Shown in pieces: positions 18,145-27,883 of a stretch of DNA of 64,000 bases. The DNA is from Pedobacter indicus. GTDB taxonomy: Bacteria; Bacteroidota; Bacteroidia; Sphingobacteriales; Sphingobacteriaceae. The stretch lies in assembly GCF_003449035.1 (NCBI RefSeq), contig NZ_QRGB01000001.1, positions 186,001 through 250,000 of the forward strand, in the 5' to 3' direction. The notes beneath the pieces were generated by a model. That model ran no database searches, was not told the DNA's origin, and was given only the letters and a program-made list of their open reading frames with translations. The translations under genes and the position numbers were made by a program. Each line of letters begins with the position of its first letter. Position 1 is the stretch's first letter.

Positions 18145-20382
18145 ATGCAGCGAAAAACAAAAAACGATCAATTATCCAAAGAGGATAGCAAACGCTATAC
18201 TCGCAATTTTTGGAAAATAATAATAGGGGCTGTCGCACTTGGCTTCCTTTTTATCTTATCTGTTAGATTGGGACTGTTCGGCCCGCTCCCCTCATTCAAA
18301 GAACTAGAGAACCCAAAAAACAACCTCGCCAGTGAAGTTATTTCAGCAGACGGAAAGGTTTTGGGGAGTTATTACGCACAAAACAGATCAAACGTCACCT
18401 ACGAAGAACTATCACCCAATCTGATCAATGCGCTGATTTCGACAGAAGATATCCGATTCTACACACATTCAGGTATTGATTTCAAACGTACTTTTACCAT
18501 TATTTTTTACAATTTAGTTGGTAAACGCCAAGGGGCAAGCACGATTACACAACAATTGGCTCTTAATCTTTTTTCTGAAGGTCGTTCCCGAAATACCTTT
18601 AAACGAATTATACAGAAATTCCAGGAATGGATAACCGCCGTTCGTTTAGAACGGAACTATACCAAAGAAGAGATTATCACTATGTATTTTAATACCGTAG
18701 ACTTCGGTGCTTATAATACCTACGGCATCAAATCTGCGGCTCGTACTTATTTCAGTACAACACCGGCTGAACTGACTGCCGAACAAGCTGCGGTTCTAGT
18801 CGGGATGCTTAAAGGAACAACACTGTACTCCCCAATAAAAAACCCCAAGAACTCTTTTGCACGCCGAAATACAGTTCTCGAAAATATGCGCAAAGCTGGT
18901 TTTGTTTCACGACAGGAAGCGGACGAGCTTAAAGCGAAACCGTTGGTCTTAGCCTTCAATCCGGTTAGCTACGGCGAGGGTTTAGCACCTTATTTCCGGG
19001 CTACCCTAAAAGAGGAACTTAAAAAAATATTTGAAGAAACTTCAAGGACAAAAGCAGATGGCACGCCTTATGACTTGGATCGAGATGGTCTGAAGATTTA
19101 TACCACGATCGACTCGCGCATGCAACGCTACGCGGAAGAGGCACAAAGAGAATGGCTACAAAAACTCCAAGAACAATTTAACCGGGAATACCGTAACCGT
19201 GACCCATTTGCTAAATATCAGGTTCTGCTTGATCAAGGTGTCAAGCAATCAGGGCGGTATTGGTGGTTGAAGCAGAACGACGCATCAGAAGATGAAATCA
19301 CGGAAAGCTTTAATACGCCTACTGAAATGAGCATTTTCAGCTGGAAAGGTGAGATTGATACCCTGATGACACCGATGGATTCTATTCGCTATCACAAACT
19401 GATTCTTCGCAACTCGGTGATGTCCATGGAACCGCAAACAGGTCATGTAAAAGCCTGGGTGGGTGGGATCGACTTTGAACATTTTAAATACGATCAAGTA
19501 AAGGTAGGTACTCGCCAAGTCGGCTCAACGGCAAAACCGTTTACTTATGCTGTTGCGATAGACAACGGTTATTCTCCTTGTTATAATGTGCCGAACCAAC
19601 CCATTACGATTGGCAACTGGACACCACGCGGAGAATCTATCGGAGGGCCAATAAACCTTCGAAAAGCTTTAGCTCACTCTCAAAACTTTGCGACGGTAGA
19701 TATTATGCAACAGGTTGGCCCCGTTCCTGTTGCCAATCTTATCAAGAATATGGGAATTACCAGCCCCGATCTAAAGCCTGTACCATCCATTAGCTTGGGT
19801 TCGTTTGATGCATCACTCTATGATATGGTGGGTGCTTATTCTACCTTCGTGAATCACGGAGTATGGACGGAACCGACTTATGTTTTGAGAGTGGAGGACC
19901 GGAACGGGGCGGTCATTTACGAACATAATCCGAAAATATCAGTGGTTCTTAACGAGCAAACTGCCTATGTCATGGTAGATATGCTCCGAAGTGTTGTGGA
20001 TGAGGGAAGTGGCCGCCGTATCCGTTGGATGTTCAACTTCACAAACCCGCAAGGCGGAAAAACAGGTACGACCAATAACAATTCGGACGCCTGGTATATC
20101 GGTATAACGCCAGACTTGGTAACCGGCGTGTGGACTGGCGCTGAAAACCGGGCGATCAGTTTCAGCTCAACAGCCATCGGTCAGGGTGCCAATGCAGCCT
20201 TGCCGGTGTACGCACTTTATCTCCAGAAAGTATATGCCGATAAGGTACTACAATATACACAAGGCGACTTTGAACTGCCAAAAAATGGATTGCAGGTTGA
20301 ATTAGACTGTAGCCAGTATCATAATCAGTATTATCAAGGGGAAGAAGAGCCAGAAAGCATTGAAGACCGCTTAGGCTTCTAA
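18145..20382 (+). CDS. mrcA: Class A penicillin-binding protein (PBP1A type)
   Basis: Bifunctional peptidoglycan glycosyltransferase/transpeptidase in the inner membrane. The 745-residue protein has one N-terminal membrane segment (about residues 24-46), a GT51 domain with EDIRFYTHSGID and QGASTITQQLALN, and a transpeptidase domain with SxxK in GSTAKPF, SxN in SQNFATV and KTGTTNN. Length is normal. It is monocistronic, with a perfect 18-bp terminator stem after the stop. Confidence 0.95.
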   Translation: MQRKTKNDQLSKEDSKRYTRNFWKIIIGAVALGFLFILSVRLGLFGPLPSFKELENPKNNLASEVISADGKVLGSYYAQNRSNVTYEELSPNLINALISTEDIRFYTHSGIDFKRTFTIIFYNLVGKRQGASTITQQLALNLFSEGRSRNTFKRIIQKFQEWITAVRLERNYTKEEIITMYFNTVDFGAYNTYGIKSAARTYFSTTPAELTAEQAAVLVGMLKGTTLYSPIKNPKNSFARRNTVLENMRKAGFVSRQEADELKAKPLVLAFNPVSYGEGLAPYFRATLKEELKKIFEETSRTKADGTPYDLDRDGLKIYTTIDSRMQRYAEEAQREWLQKLQEQFNREYRNRDPFAKYQVLLDQGVKQSGRYWWLKQNDASEDEITESFNTPTEMSIFSWKGEIDTLMTPMDSIRYHKLILRNSVMSMEPQTGHVKAWVGGIDFEHFKYDQVKVGTRQVGSTAKPFTYAVAIDNGYSPCYNVPNQPITIGNWTPRGESIGGPINLRKALAHSQNFATVDIMQQVGPVPVANLIKNMGITSPDLKPVPSISLGSFDASLYDMVGAYSTFVNHGVWTEPTYVLRVEDRNGAVIYEHNPKISVVLNEQTAYVMVDMLRSVVDEGSGRRIRWMFNFTNPQGGKTGTTNNNSDAWYIGITPDLVTGVWTGAENRAISFSSTAIGQGANAALPVYALYLQKVYADKVLQYTQGDFELPKNGLQVELDCSQYHNQYYQGEEEPESIEDRLGF

Positions 20383-20411
20383 TCATCGGTCCCCGGCAAA
20401 AATTATCTTTC

Positions 20412-20453
20412 AAACAATAAAGGCTAGAATTTCAGTTCTAGCCTTTATTGTTT
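20412..20453. terminator. Bidirectional terminator between the PBP gene and hemL
   Basis: Perfect 18-bp stem (20412-20429 with 20436-20453) around a 6-nt loop; the arms carry AAACAATAAAGG and CCTTTATTGTTT. It serves two convergent genes. Confidence 0.9.
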
Positions 20454-20474
20454 GATCAGCATATTAACCGAATG

Positions 20475-21836
20475 TTATCTAAACACGACTTCTAAACTTT
20501 CAAAGATAGCCCGCTTGGTTTTTTCCAAATCTGTTTTCGTATGTGCGTGAGAAACAAAGCCTACCTCATAACCCGATGGACCAAAGTACACACCACGGTT
20601 CAACAGCTCACGATGCATTACTTTATATTTTTCCATACTTGCCGGATCGATATCTGACGCAGCCCGAATTGCTTCCTGATCCGTAAAGGCAATCCAAAAA
20701 ATAGAACCTACCGAGAATATCTTTACCTTATAGTTCTTTGCAAGTACAAAACGACGAAGCGCCTCTACGAACTCCTTCGTCTTATTATTTAATGATTTAT
20801 AGACACCACTCTTTAAGACACTCAGCTGCGCGATACCCGCCGCCATAGCAATCGGATTACCGGACAAAGTTCCCGCCTGATAAACACCGCCATCCGGAGA
20901 GATATAGCTCATAATTTCACTAGAAGCACCATAAGCGCCCACCGGCATTCCACCCCCAATAATTTTTCCATACGTTACAATATCCGGTTGAATATCATAA
21001 TATGCGGCAGCACCCTCAAAACCCAAACGAAATCCCGTAATAACTTCGTCGAAGATCAGCAGAGCCTTATTTTCCGTAGTAATCGCGCGGAGATATTCAA
21101 CATACTCCTTCTCCTGAATCAACAATCCATTATTGGCTGGGATACCCTCTATAATAATGGCCGCCACTTGATCTTTAAACTGTTCAAAAGCCGTCTTTAC
21201 CGCTTCTTTATCATTCAGTGGAATAACAATGGTTTCGTCAGCAAAGCTTTTAGGAACACCCGCCGAAGAGGTTTCTCCAAACGTAACCAAGCCCGAACCA
21301 GCTTTAACCAACAACGAATCAGAATGACCGTGATAACAGCCTTCAAACTTAATAATCTTGTCTTTTCCAGTATAGCCCCTCGCCAACCGAATAGCAGACA
21401 TCACGGCCTCTGTCCCTGAACTAACGAACCTGATCTTCTCGAGATAGCGATTGTTTTGCAAAATCAATTCTGCCAACTCATTTTCCAAAACTGTTGGCGC
21501 TCCAAAGCTCAACCCGTTCTGCAAAGCAGCCGTTACGCTCTCCCGTACTTTTTCATTGTTATGACCCAAAATCAGTGGCCCCCAGGAACAACAGAAATCA
21601 ATAAACTCATTGCCATCTGCATCCCAGATATGGCAACCATCTCCTTTTTCTATAAACAAAGGAACACCGTGAACTGACTTAAAGGCACGCACAGGCGAGT
21701 TTACTCCGCCCGGAAAATACTGTTTAGCCTTTTCATATAGCTGTGCTGATTTCTCCCTGGAAATATCAGGTTTAGATCCGTCATGAAAACCGCCCGACTC
21801 ACTCGAGGAAAACATCTTTTTAATAGAATCAATCAT
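20475..21836 (-). CDS. hemL: Glutamate-1-semialdehyde 2,1-aminomutase
   Basis: PLP enzyme forming 5-aminolevulinate in the C5 route. The 453-residue protein has the N-terminal FPGGVNSPVRAF block, SSGTEAVMSAIRLARG, and the Schiff-base lysine in TYGKIIGGGMPVGAYG. The first about 22 residues (KKMFSSSESGG) extend past the usual N-terminus of about 430 residues. It is last in the hemA-hemCD-hemB-hemL operon, 11 bp after hemB. Confidence 0.95.
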   Translation of the reverse strand: MIDSIKKMFSSSESGGFHDGSKPDISREKSAQLYEKAKQYFPGGVNSPVRAFKSVHGVPLFIEKGDGCHIWDADGNEFIDFCCSWGPLILGHNNEKVRESVTAALQNGLSFGAPTVLENELAELILQNNRYLEKIRFVSSGTEAVMSAIRLARGYTGKDKIIKFEGCYHGHSDSLLVKAGSGLVTFGETSSAGVPKSFADETIVIPLNDKEAVKTAFEQFKDQVAAIIIEGIPANNGLLIQEKEYVEYLRAITTENKALLIFDEVITGFRLGFEGAAAYYDIQPDIVTYGKIIGGGMPVGAYGASSEIMSYISPDGGVYQAGTLSGNPIAMAAGIAQLSVLKSGVYKSLNNKTKEFVEALRRFVLAKNYKVKIFSVGSIFWIAFTDQEAIRAASDIDPASMEKYKVMHRELLNRGVYFGPSGYEVGFVSHAHTKTDLEKTKRAIFESLEVVFR

Positions 21837-21847
21837 TGTTTATTTAT

Positions 21848-22819
21848 TTATTCCAACCAACCTTTTTCAACCAAGTCACGTGCATGGTAGGTAATAATAA
21901 TATCTGCTCCAGCTCTGGCAAAAGCATACATATTCTCTAAAACCAACGACTTTTCGTCGATCAAGCCTTCACGCGCACCAATTTTCACGATCGAATATTC
22001 ACCTGAAACATTGTATGCTGCCAACGGTAAAGACGTACTTTCTTTCACCTCTCTGATTACGTCCAGATAAGCCAATGCGGGCTTCACCATTAAGATATCT
22101 GCCCCTTCATCTTCATCCAGTAAAGCTTCGCGAATGGATTCCCGAGAGTTGCGGTAGTCCATTTGATAGGCTTTCCGATCGCCCGACGACGGAGATGAAT
22201 CCGCCGCCTCCCGGAAGGGTCCGTAATAAGCAGATGCAAACTTCACACTATAGCTCATAATTCCAACTTGCTCAAATCCATTTTCATCAAGCAAATTCCG
22301 GATACCGGCTACTCGACCGTCCATCATGTCTGACGGAGCCACCATATCGGCACCTGCCCTTGCATGAGAAAGCGCCATCTTCGCCAACACTTCGACGGTT
22401 TCATCGTTTTGTACATAACCGTCTTTCAGAACCCCACAATGTCCGTGTGTTGTATAAGCACATGCACATACATCCGTAATGATATAAATGCTATCTTGAA
22501 ACTCTTTTTTCAAAGCCTCAATTGCTTTCACCACAATTGAATTATTATGATAGCACGATGATGCGTCCTCAGTTTTCTCTTCCCCAACACCAAATAACAG
22601 AACCTTCTCAATTCCCAGATCCAGACCCTTTCTCACATCTTCAATCAACGTATCAATCGAAAAATGGTAGATGCCGGGCATAGCCTCTATTTCGTGTTTA
22701 ATGCCTTCACCGGGCATAACAAAATAAGGATATACTAACATATCTTTTATCAATCTTGTCTCGGCTACCATATTCCTGATAATGGCATTGCGCCGCAATC
22801 GTCGTGGTCTTATAATCAT
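21848..22819 (-). CDS. hemB: Delta-aminolevulinic acid dehydratase (porphobilinogen synthase)
   Basis: Condenses two 5-aminolevulinates to porphobilinogen. The 323-residue protein shows the cysteine-type zinc site (VCACAYTTHGHCG), the two active-site lysines in KFASAYYGPFR and MVKPALAYLD, and the C-terminal AREGLIDE block. It lies 44 bp after hemCD. The start ATG at 22819 gives the expected MIIRPRRLRRNA N-terminus. Confidence 0.97.
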   Translation of the reverse strand: MIIRPRRLRRNAIIRNMVAETRLIKDMLVYPYFVMPGEGIKHEIEAMPGIYHFSIDTLIEDVRKGLDLGIEKVLLFGVGEEKTEDASSCYHNNSIVVKAIEALKKEFQDSIYIITDVCACAYTTHGHCGVLKDGYVQNDETVEVLAKMALSHARAGADMVAPSDMMDGRVAGIRNLLDENGFEQVGIMSYSVKFASAYYGPFREAADSSPSSGDRKAYQMDYRNSRESIREALLDEDEGADILMVKPALAYLDVIREVKESTSLPLAAYNVSGEYSIVKIGAREGLIDEKSLVLENMYAFARAGADIIITYHARDLVEKGWLE

Positions 22820-22863
22820 GATCGTAATTTTTTAAATTTTCAAAACTGCCTTATGAAGACACC

Positions 22864-24453
22864 CTATAACGACAGGGCAAATACAGCTTCAGCCAAACCA
22901 ATTTCATCCGGTGAATAAGGCAAGGTATAGGAAACACCATATTCTTCCAATTTCTTTCCCGTTGAATAGCCAATACTGATTACCTTCTGTCCCGGGTCGA
23001 TTAAGTTATTTGCAAAATACGCATCCACATTGCTCGGGCTTGTAAAAATTAGAACATCAGCATTTGTCTTAGAAACATCGTCTGCCAGAACCGTTTCATA
23101 TACAGGCAGGTCGATAACTTTTATATCTTCGGTCATCTGGCTTTGGATAGTCCGGTATGAACCCTTCGCACATGGAAATAATACTGTTGTATTTGGATTC
23201 ATAGCTGCAAATGCCCTACCAATCTCTTCCGTGTCAATTCCTTCATCCTGTCCAGTATAAGATACTTCGCGCCCATACTGTTTTAACATGGCTTCAGACC
23301 CTCTACCCACAACAGCAAATTTCGTTTTCTTACTTAATCGTGGTTCCAAACTAAAGAAATTTTCAATGCCATTCTTACTATTAAAGAATATCCAGTCTAC
23401 ATGCTTCAATATAAACGGATCAAGACGGTTGATTATCGGGTAAATCCGAATAAGCGACTCACCTTCTAAGGTAATATTATGCTTCTTTAACGCTTTAGAC
23501 AGATAGCTATTTTCATCGATATCACGACTGATAAAAACACTGCCCGGTAGTTTCCGTTCCTTGTTGGTGTAGATATCAAATATTTTCTCAGCCAGCCCTT
23601 CGGTGCTTTTTGCAGACATAAAAACCCGATCAGGGAAATGATTGCTCGTCTGTGCCATGGCCGTCCACACTTCAAACTGACCATTCTCAAAACGGCAATA
23701 ACAGCCTAAAGGTAAGTGACATCCTCCATCAAAAAGATTTAAAACCTTACGCTCCACAGCGATCGCTTCCTGAACCGCCTCCACATTAATCTTCTTTAAA
23801 ATCTCCTTAAGCTCCTCATTATTTTCGTTGATCTGTACCGCCAATACCCCCTGTGCGGGCGCCGGCACAATCTCTGTTGGATTAATTACTTCAATATGGA
23901 ACTCACTGAGATCGATCTGAATCCTCTCAACCCCTGCCTTGGCTATCATAATCGCATCGTAATTCTCGTCACGAAGTTTTTGAATTCGGGTATTAATATT
24001 TCCTCTCAGATCCTCAATCTCCAAATCTGGCCGTAAAGCCAACAATTGTGATTTCCGTCGGTTCGAAGAAGTACCAACAATAGCATTATGCTTTAATGCT
24101 AGTTTCTTTTTTGTATCAACGCAATCTTTTAAAATCAGTAGCAACTCAGAAGGATCCTCCCGTTCAGAAACAGCTGCAATGATAAGTCCCGGAGGGTTCG
24201 TCGTTGGCAGGTCTTTATGGGAGTGAACGGCAATATCTATTGAACCGGAAAGAAGTTCTTCTTCAAGCTCTTTGGTAAAGAAGCCCTTCCCCTCTAACTT
24301 GTCTAAGCGCAGATGTTGAATATGGTCGCCCTGGGTTTTTATGACTTTAAGTTCAGCTTGATATCCAAACTCCGCTAACCGATCTTTTATATGATTGGCT
24401 TGCCAAAGCGCCAGTTCACTGCCCCTAGTTCCAATAGTAAAAGTTTTCTCCAC
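22864..24453 (-). CDS. hemC: Hydroxymethylbilane synthase / uroporphyrinogen-III synthase fusion
   Basis: One 529-residue frame covers two consecutive steps. Residues 1-~295 are HemC, with the N-terminal IGTRGSELALWQA and the dipyrromethane-cofactor Cys245 in GGCHLPLG. Residues ~300-529 match HemD: three repeated Rossmann-like pieces with VDWIFFNSKNGI, FAVVGRGS, and the C-terminal DVLIFTSPSNVDAYF. No stop or restart separates the halves. Such HemCD fusions are known in Bacteroidota. The arrangement implies direct hand-off of unstable hydroxymethylbilane. Confidence 0.93.
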   Translation of the reverse strand: MEKTFTIGTRGSELALWQANHIKDRLAEFGYQAELKVIKTQGDHIQHLRLDKLEGKGFFTKELEEELLSGSIDIAVHSHKDLPTTNPPGLIIAAVSEREDPSELLLILKDCVDTKKKLALKHNAIVGTSSNRRKSQLLALRPDLEIEDLRGNINTRIQKLRDENYDAIMIAKAGVERIQIDLSEFHIEVINPTEIVPAPAQGVLAVQINENNEELKEILKKINVEAVQEAIAVERKVLNLFDGGCHLPLGCYCRFENGQFEVWTAMAQTSNHFPDRVFMSAKSTEGLAEKIFDIYTNKERKLPGSVFISRDIDENSYLSKALKKHNITLEGESLIRIYPIINRLDPFILKHVDWIFFNSKNGIENFFSLEPRLSKKTKFAVVGRGSEAMLKQYGREVSYTGQDEGIDTEEIGRAFAAMNPNTTVLFPCAKGSYRTIQSQMTEDIKVIDLPVYETVLADDVSKTNADVLIFTSPSNVDAYFANNLIDPGQKVISIGYSTGKKLEEYGVSYTLPYSPDEIGLAEAVFALSL

Positions 24454-24501
24454 AGTAATCTCCTTAAATAATAAAGTAAACAGACGCTAAAATAACAGAA
24501 A

Positions 24502-25737
24502 TTATTCTATCTCGCTATTCTTTACCAAGATCTCTTTCGCCATAACCATGGGGACGCTAATATATTTCTTCTCAAGATAATTTACTACCTTTTCTAACAC
24601 CGCTCTTGAATTTTCATCTAACGAACCTACTTCACGGGCAAAAACGGTATTCAGCGCAAAAGAGTTGATCTCTTTAACTTTTTGCGGCACTTCGCGCATG
24701 GCGAGTTCTACTTTGCGCTGTTTTAATAACGGCAGAAACTCTTGTATATTCTCGTCGATGATCCGCTCAGCATGCACCAGCTCTTCGTACCGATCCTGAA
24801 GGTTTTTATTAGCGATTGATTGTAGGCTGCTCACTTCGATGTAATTTATCGCATTGTTCTTGAGCACATCTTCCGAGATATCATTTGGAACAGCTAAATC
24901 AATGATCGTTTTCTTACTATGATCGTCACCAATCAATTTTTGGTAAATCTCATTGGTGATAATCGCTTCCGTAGAACCGGTACAAGTGATCAGTACATCA
25001 AAACCTCCCCTATAGTTTTCCAACTCAGATAATGGATATGCTTTACCATTTAGCTCTTTCGCTAAAGCCTCGGCCTTTTCTACAGTGCGATTAAAAACAA
25101 TAAATTCCGAGTCTTTATGTTTCTGGATGTACTTAGCGATGTTTTGATTGGTTTCTCCTGCCCCCACAATTAGGAAGCGCGGATTTTCTACCAGACCTAA
25201 ATCACGCAGGCTACGATAAGCTAAAGACACAACAGAAATTGGCTTCCGCGAAATATCTGTTCTTGTGTATACCTCTTTGGCGGTTTTCACCAGTTGATTC
25301 ATCAGCATACGCATAAAATCGCCCGTAAAACCAGCCGCCCTGGAACGTTCATATGCTTTTCTTACCTGTGCCAATATTTCTTTCTCACCTACAACCAGGC
25401 TTTCCAAAGAACAAGAAATACGAAACAGATGGTTAATGGCCTCTAAGCCCTCATATGATTCCAGTTGCGATAAAACCGGACTAAACTTGCACTCGGGAAC
25501 GGAAATACTAAGAGCTTCAAAGAAACGTTCTTTGAATTCATCGTCAAGTTTATTCTCATCGTAAAAAACAAATTCCACCCGATTACATGTTCCGATATAA
25601 AAAAGTTCACTTGTTTTTAAGATGTTTTTTAATTGCAACAACTTCGGATCCAACTCCTCATCACAGATCACTAGGTTACCCAGATCCTTCAGATCCACAT
25701 TTTTATGCGTATATGCAATTACTTTAAGATTTTTCAA
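24502..25737 (-). CDS. hemA: Glutamyl-tRNA reductase
   Basis: First committed enzyme of the C5 tetrapyrrole route, reducing glutamyl-tRNA to glutamate-1-semialdehyde. Key blocks: GTCNRVEF with the catalytic Cys, SLESLVVGEKEILAQVRKAY, and the NADPH fold LIVGAGETNQNIAKY; a helical dimerisation domain closes the protein. No ATG precedes the conserved N-terminus (KNLKVIAYTHKNVDLKDLG), so I place the start at TTG 25737; another TTG at 25779 lies upstream of a -7-like box. It leads the hem operon. Confidence 0.9.
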   Translation of the reverse strand: MKNLKVIAYTHKNVDLKDLGNLVICDEELDPKLLQLKNILKTSELFYIGTCNRVEFVFYDENKLDDEFKERFFEALSISVPECKFSPVLSQLESYEGLEAINHLFRISCSLESLVVGEKEILAQVRKAYERSRAAGFTGDFMRMLMNQLVKTAKEVYTRTDISRKPISVVSLAYRSLRDLGLVENPRFLIVGAGETNQNIAKYIQKHKDSEFIVFNRTVEKAEALAKELNGKAYPLSELENYRGGFDVLITCTGSTEAIITNEIYQKLIGDDHSKKTIIDLAVPNDISEDVLKNNAINYIEVSSLQSIANKNLQDRYEELVHAERIIDENIQEFLPLLKQRKVELAMREVPQKVKEINSFALNTVFAREVGSLDENSRAVLEKVVNYLEKKYISVPMVMAKEILVKNSEIE

Positions 25738-25766
25738 GGTATTGTATAGTGCTTTTAAAACAGCTA

Positions 25767-25801
25767 CAAAAATAAACAATAAGGCACATGCCCATTGTCA
25801 A
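25767..25801 (-). promoter_or_regulatory. Candidate promoter of the hem operon
   Basis: On the minus strand, TATTTTTG at 25774-25767 fits TAnnTTTG exactly, with a TTG (TTGAC) at 25801-25799; the spacer of 24 bp is longer than ideal. If used, transcription starts near 25760, downstream of the TTG at 25779, which supports the TTG at 25737 as the hemA start. Confidence 0.45.
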
Positions 25802-25846
25802 TTGTTTGTAAAACAGCTATATTTAGAACGTTTATAAATAGAACAA

Positions 25847-27862
25847 CTACTTAACATCCTCAGTGTCAACCCACTTACCATCCTCCCTGATGATCTCGAT
25901 CAATTCATCCAACGCGGCACTTGTATCAACATTCTTCTTTACTACCTGTTTACCTCTGTATAAGGTTATTTTACCAGGGCCGGCCCCGACATAGCCATAA
26001 TCAGCATCTGCCATTTCTCCTGGCCCATTGACAATACAACCCATGATGCCAATTTTCAGCCCTTTTAAATGATTGGTCCGGCTTCGGATCAATTGGGTTG
26101 TTTCTTGTAGGTCGAAGAGCGTCCGACCGCAGCTCGGGCAAGAAATATATTCTGTTTTTGATATTCTAGAGCGGGTTGCCTGCAAAATCCCGAAAGAAAT
26201 CGACGCAACATGGTTCAGTGCTGTTGACGGGGAATCGATCCAAATCCCATCCCCATAACCTTCAGTCAGCAAACCGCCAAAATCGGTGCCGGCATAAATC
26301 TGCAACTTAGATACCGGCTCTTCAGGGCTCTCCAACTCACCAACAGGCCCATTAAACTCGTCGGGGTTATAACTTCTTTTAATAATAACCGGAACATCGA
26401 TCCCCAGCTCTACCAGCTTACAGAAAAACCAACGCTGATCTGCCATTCCATGCTCATGATCGGTCTCCAATACCAATACCAACGATTTATCAAACTCCAG
26501 TTCCCCAAACAGATCTCCATCAATATCATCTGTATTGATAGCAACAAGGTTCATCTGCGGATCACGTTCTTTGGCCGATACATACTCCGCTAAGCTAAAT
26601 AATGGATGGATATTCGCTCGATTCACAATATCCTTCCATACCTGAAAATCATAAACCTGTTTTAGGTTGGCAGGCATCGTAAATGAAGGCAACTGATCAG
26701 CAAGATAAACAAAATCGACTGACTGCTCGCCCATATGGTATTTGTCCAGTAAAACATCGTAACGATAGCCTACTGCCTTCAGAATAAAAGGATCTTTTAG
26801 GTTTTCTCTCGAAATATCCGCTACTACCCTCGGAACCTGACTGCTGCCGATAAAATTGTTCACATCCGCCGTCTCACGTCGCAAAGAATCTCGCGCCGGC
26901 AAGCACATCTCCTTAAACGAAGTGAATGCTTCTGGAGAAACTTCATTACGTCTACGCTGCTCATAGCGGTTGACCATCGCGATCGCCACCGGTGCTTCCA
27001 ACTCCGGCTCTTCTGTTAATGAAACCCGTACCGTATCTCCCAAACCGTCTTCTAGTAGCGTTCCGATACCGACGGCCGATTTAATCCGGCCATCTTCACC
27101 GTCTCCCGCTTCCGTCACCCCCAAATGCAGCGGATAGTTCATCCCCTCTCCGGTCATCTTCTCAACCAACTGCCGGTAAGCCTGGATCATCACTTGTGGA
27201 TTACTCGACTTCATCGAAATGACCAAATTATAAAACTTCAGATCCTCACACATACGAATGAACTCCATAGCCGACTCAACCATTCCCTCTGGTGTGTCGC
27301 CATAGTGACTCATGATGCGGTCCGACAAAGAACCATGGTTCGTACCGATCCGCATGGCCGTACCGTACTCCTTACAAACTTTTACCAGCGGAGCAAATTT
27401 CTTATAAATACGCTCCAGCTCGTTTTGATATTCAGCCTCCGTATAGCTTAACTCATTAAATTTCTTTTTATCTGCATAATTACCCGGATTAATCCGCACT
27501 TTCTCAACAATCCGGGCAGCCACTTCCGCAGCGTTCGGTGTAAAATGGATATCAGCAATTAAAGGAACCTTGCAACCCTGTAGTCGCAATTGTTTTTTTA
27601 TCTCAGCAAGATTATTCGCTTCTTTAATGCTCGGGGCGGTAATACGCACATACTCACAGCCAGCATCCACCATTTTCAACGTTTGCTCAATGGAGCCTTG
27701 CGTATCCATGGTGTCAACCGTTGTCATGCTTTGAATACGAATGGGATTATTAGCTCCCATCGGCACATCACCAATATGAACTTCGCGAGTCTGGAACCGC
27801 GAATAGTGTATCAGGGAATTACAATAAACCCCGGGAAGCTTTTTACCAACTGTCGTATCCAT
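25847..27862 (-). CDS. ispG: (E)-4-hydroxy-3-methylbut-2-enyl-diphosphate synthase, large three-domain type
   Basis: Penultimate MEP-pathway enzyme, reducing MEcPP with a [4Fe-4S] cluster. The 671-residue protein has an N-terminal TIM barrel (PIRIQSMTTVDT, LIADIHFTP, VRINPGN), a large inserted domain at about residues 290-540, and the cluster domain with SCPSCGRT and MGCIVNGPGE. The inserted domain is the plant/Chlamydia/Bacteroidota form, against about 370 residues in E. coli. ispH, the next pathway gene, is about 14 kb away in this window. Confidence 0.96.
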   Translation of the reverse strand: MDTTVGKKLPGVYCNSLIHYSRFQTREVHIGDVPMGANNPIRIQSMTTVDTMDTQGSIEQTLKMVDAGCEYVRITAPSIKEANNLAEIKKQLRLQGCKVPLIADIHFTPNAAEVAARIVEKVRINPGNYADKKKFNELSYTEAEYQNELERIYKKFAPLVKVCKEYGTAMRIGTNHGSLSDRIMSHYGDTPEGMVESAMEFIRMCEDLKFYNLVISMKSSNPQVMIQAYRQLVEKMTGEGMNYPLHLGVTEAGDGEDGRIKSAVGIGTLLEDGLGDTVRVSLTEEPELEAPVAIAMVNRYEQRRRNEVSPEAFTSFKEMCLPARDSLRRETADVNNFIGSSQVPRVVADISRENLKDPFILKAVGYRYDVLLDKYHMGEQSVDFVYLADQLPSFTMPANLKQVYDFQVWKDIVNRANIHPLFSLAEYVSAKERDPQMNLVAINTDDIDGDLFGELEFDKSLVLVLETDHEHGMADQRWFFCKLVELGIDVPVIIKRSYNPDEFNGPVGELESPEEPVSKLQIYAGTDFGGLLTEGYGDGIWIDSPSTALNHVASISFGILQATRSRISKTEYISCPSCGRTLFDLQETTQLIRSRTNHLKGLKIGIMGCIVNGPGEMADADYGYVGAGPGKITLYRGKQVVKKNVDTSAALDELIEIIREDGKWVDTEDVK

Positions 27863-27883
27863 ATCCGTTATTATCCTACAAAG

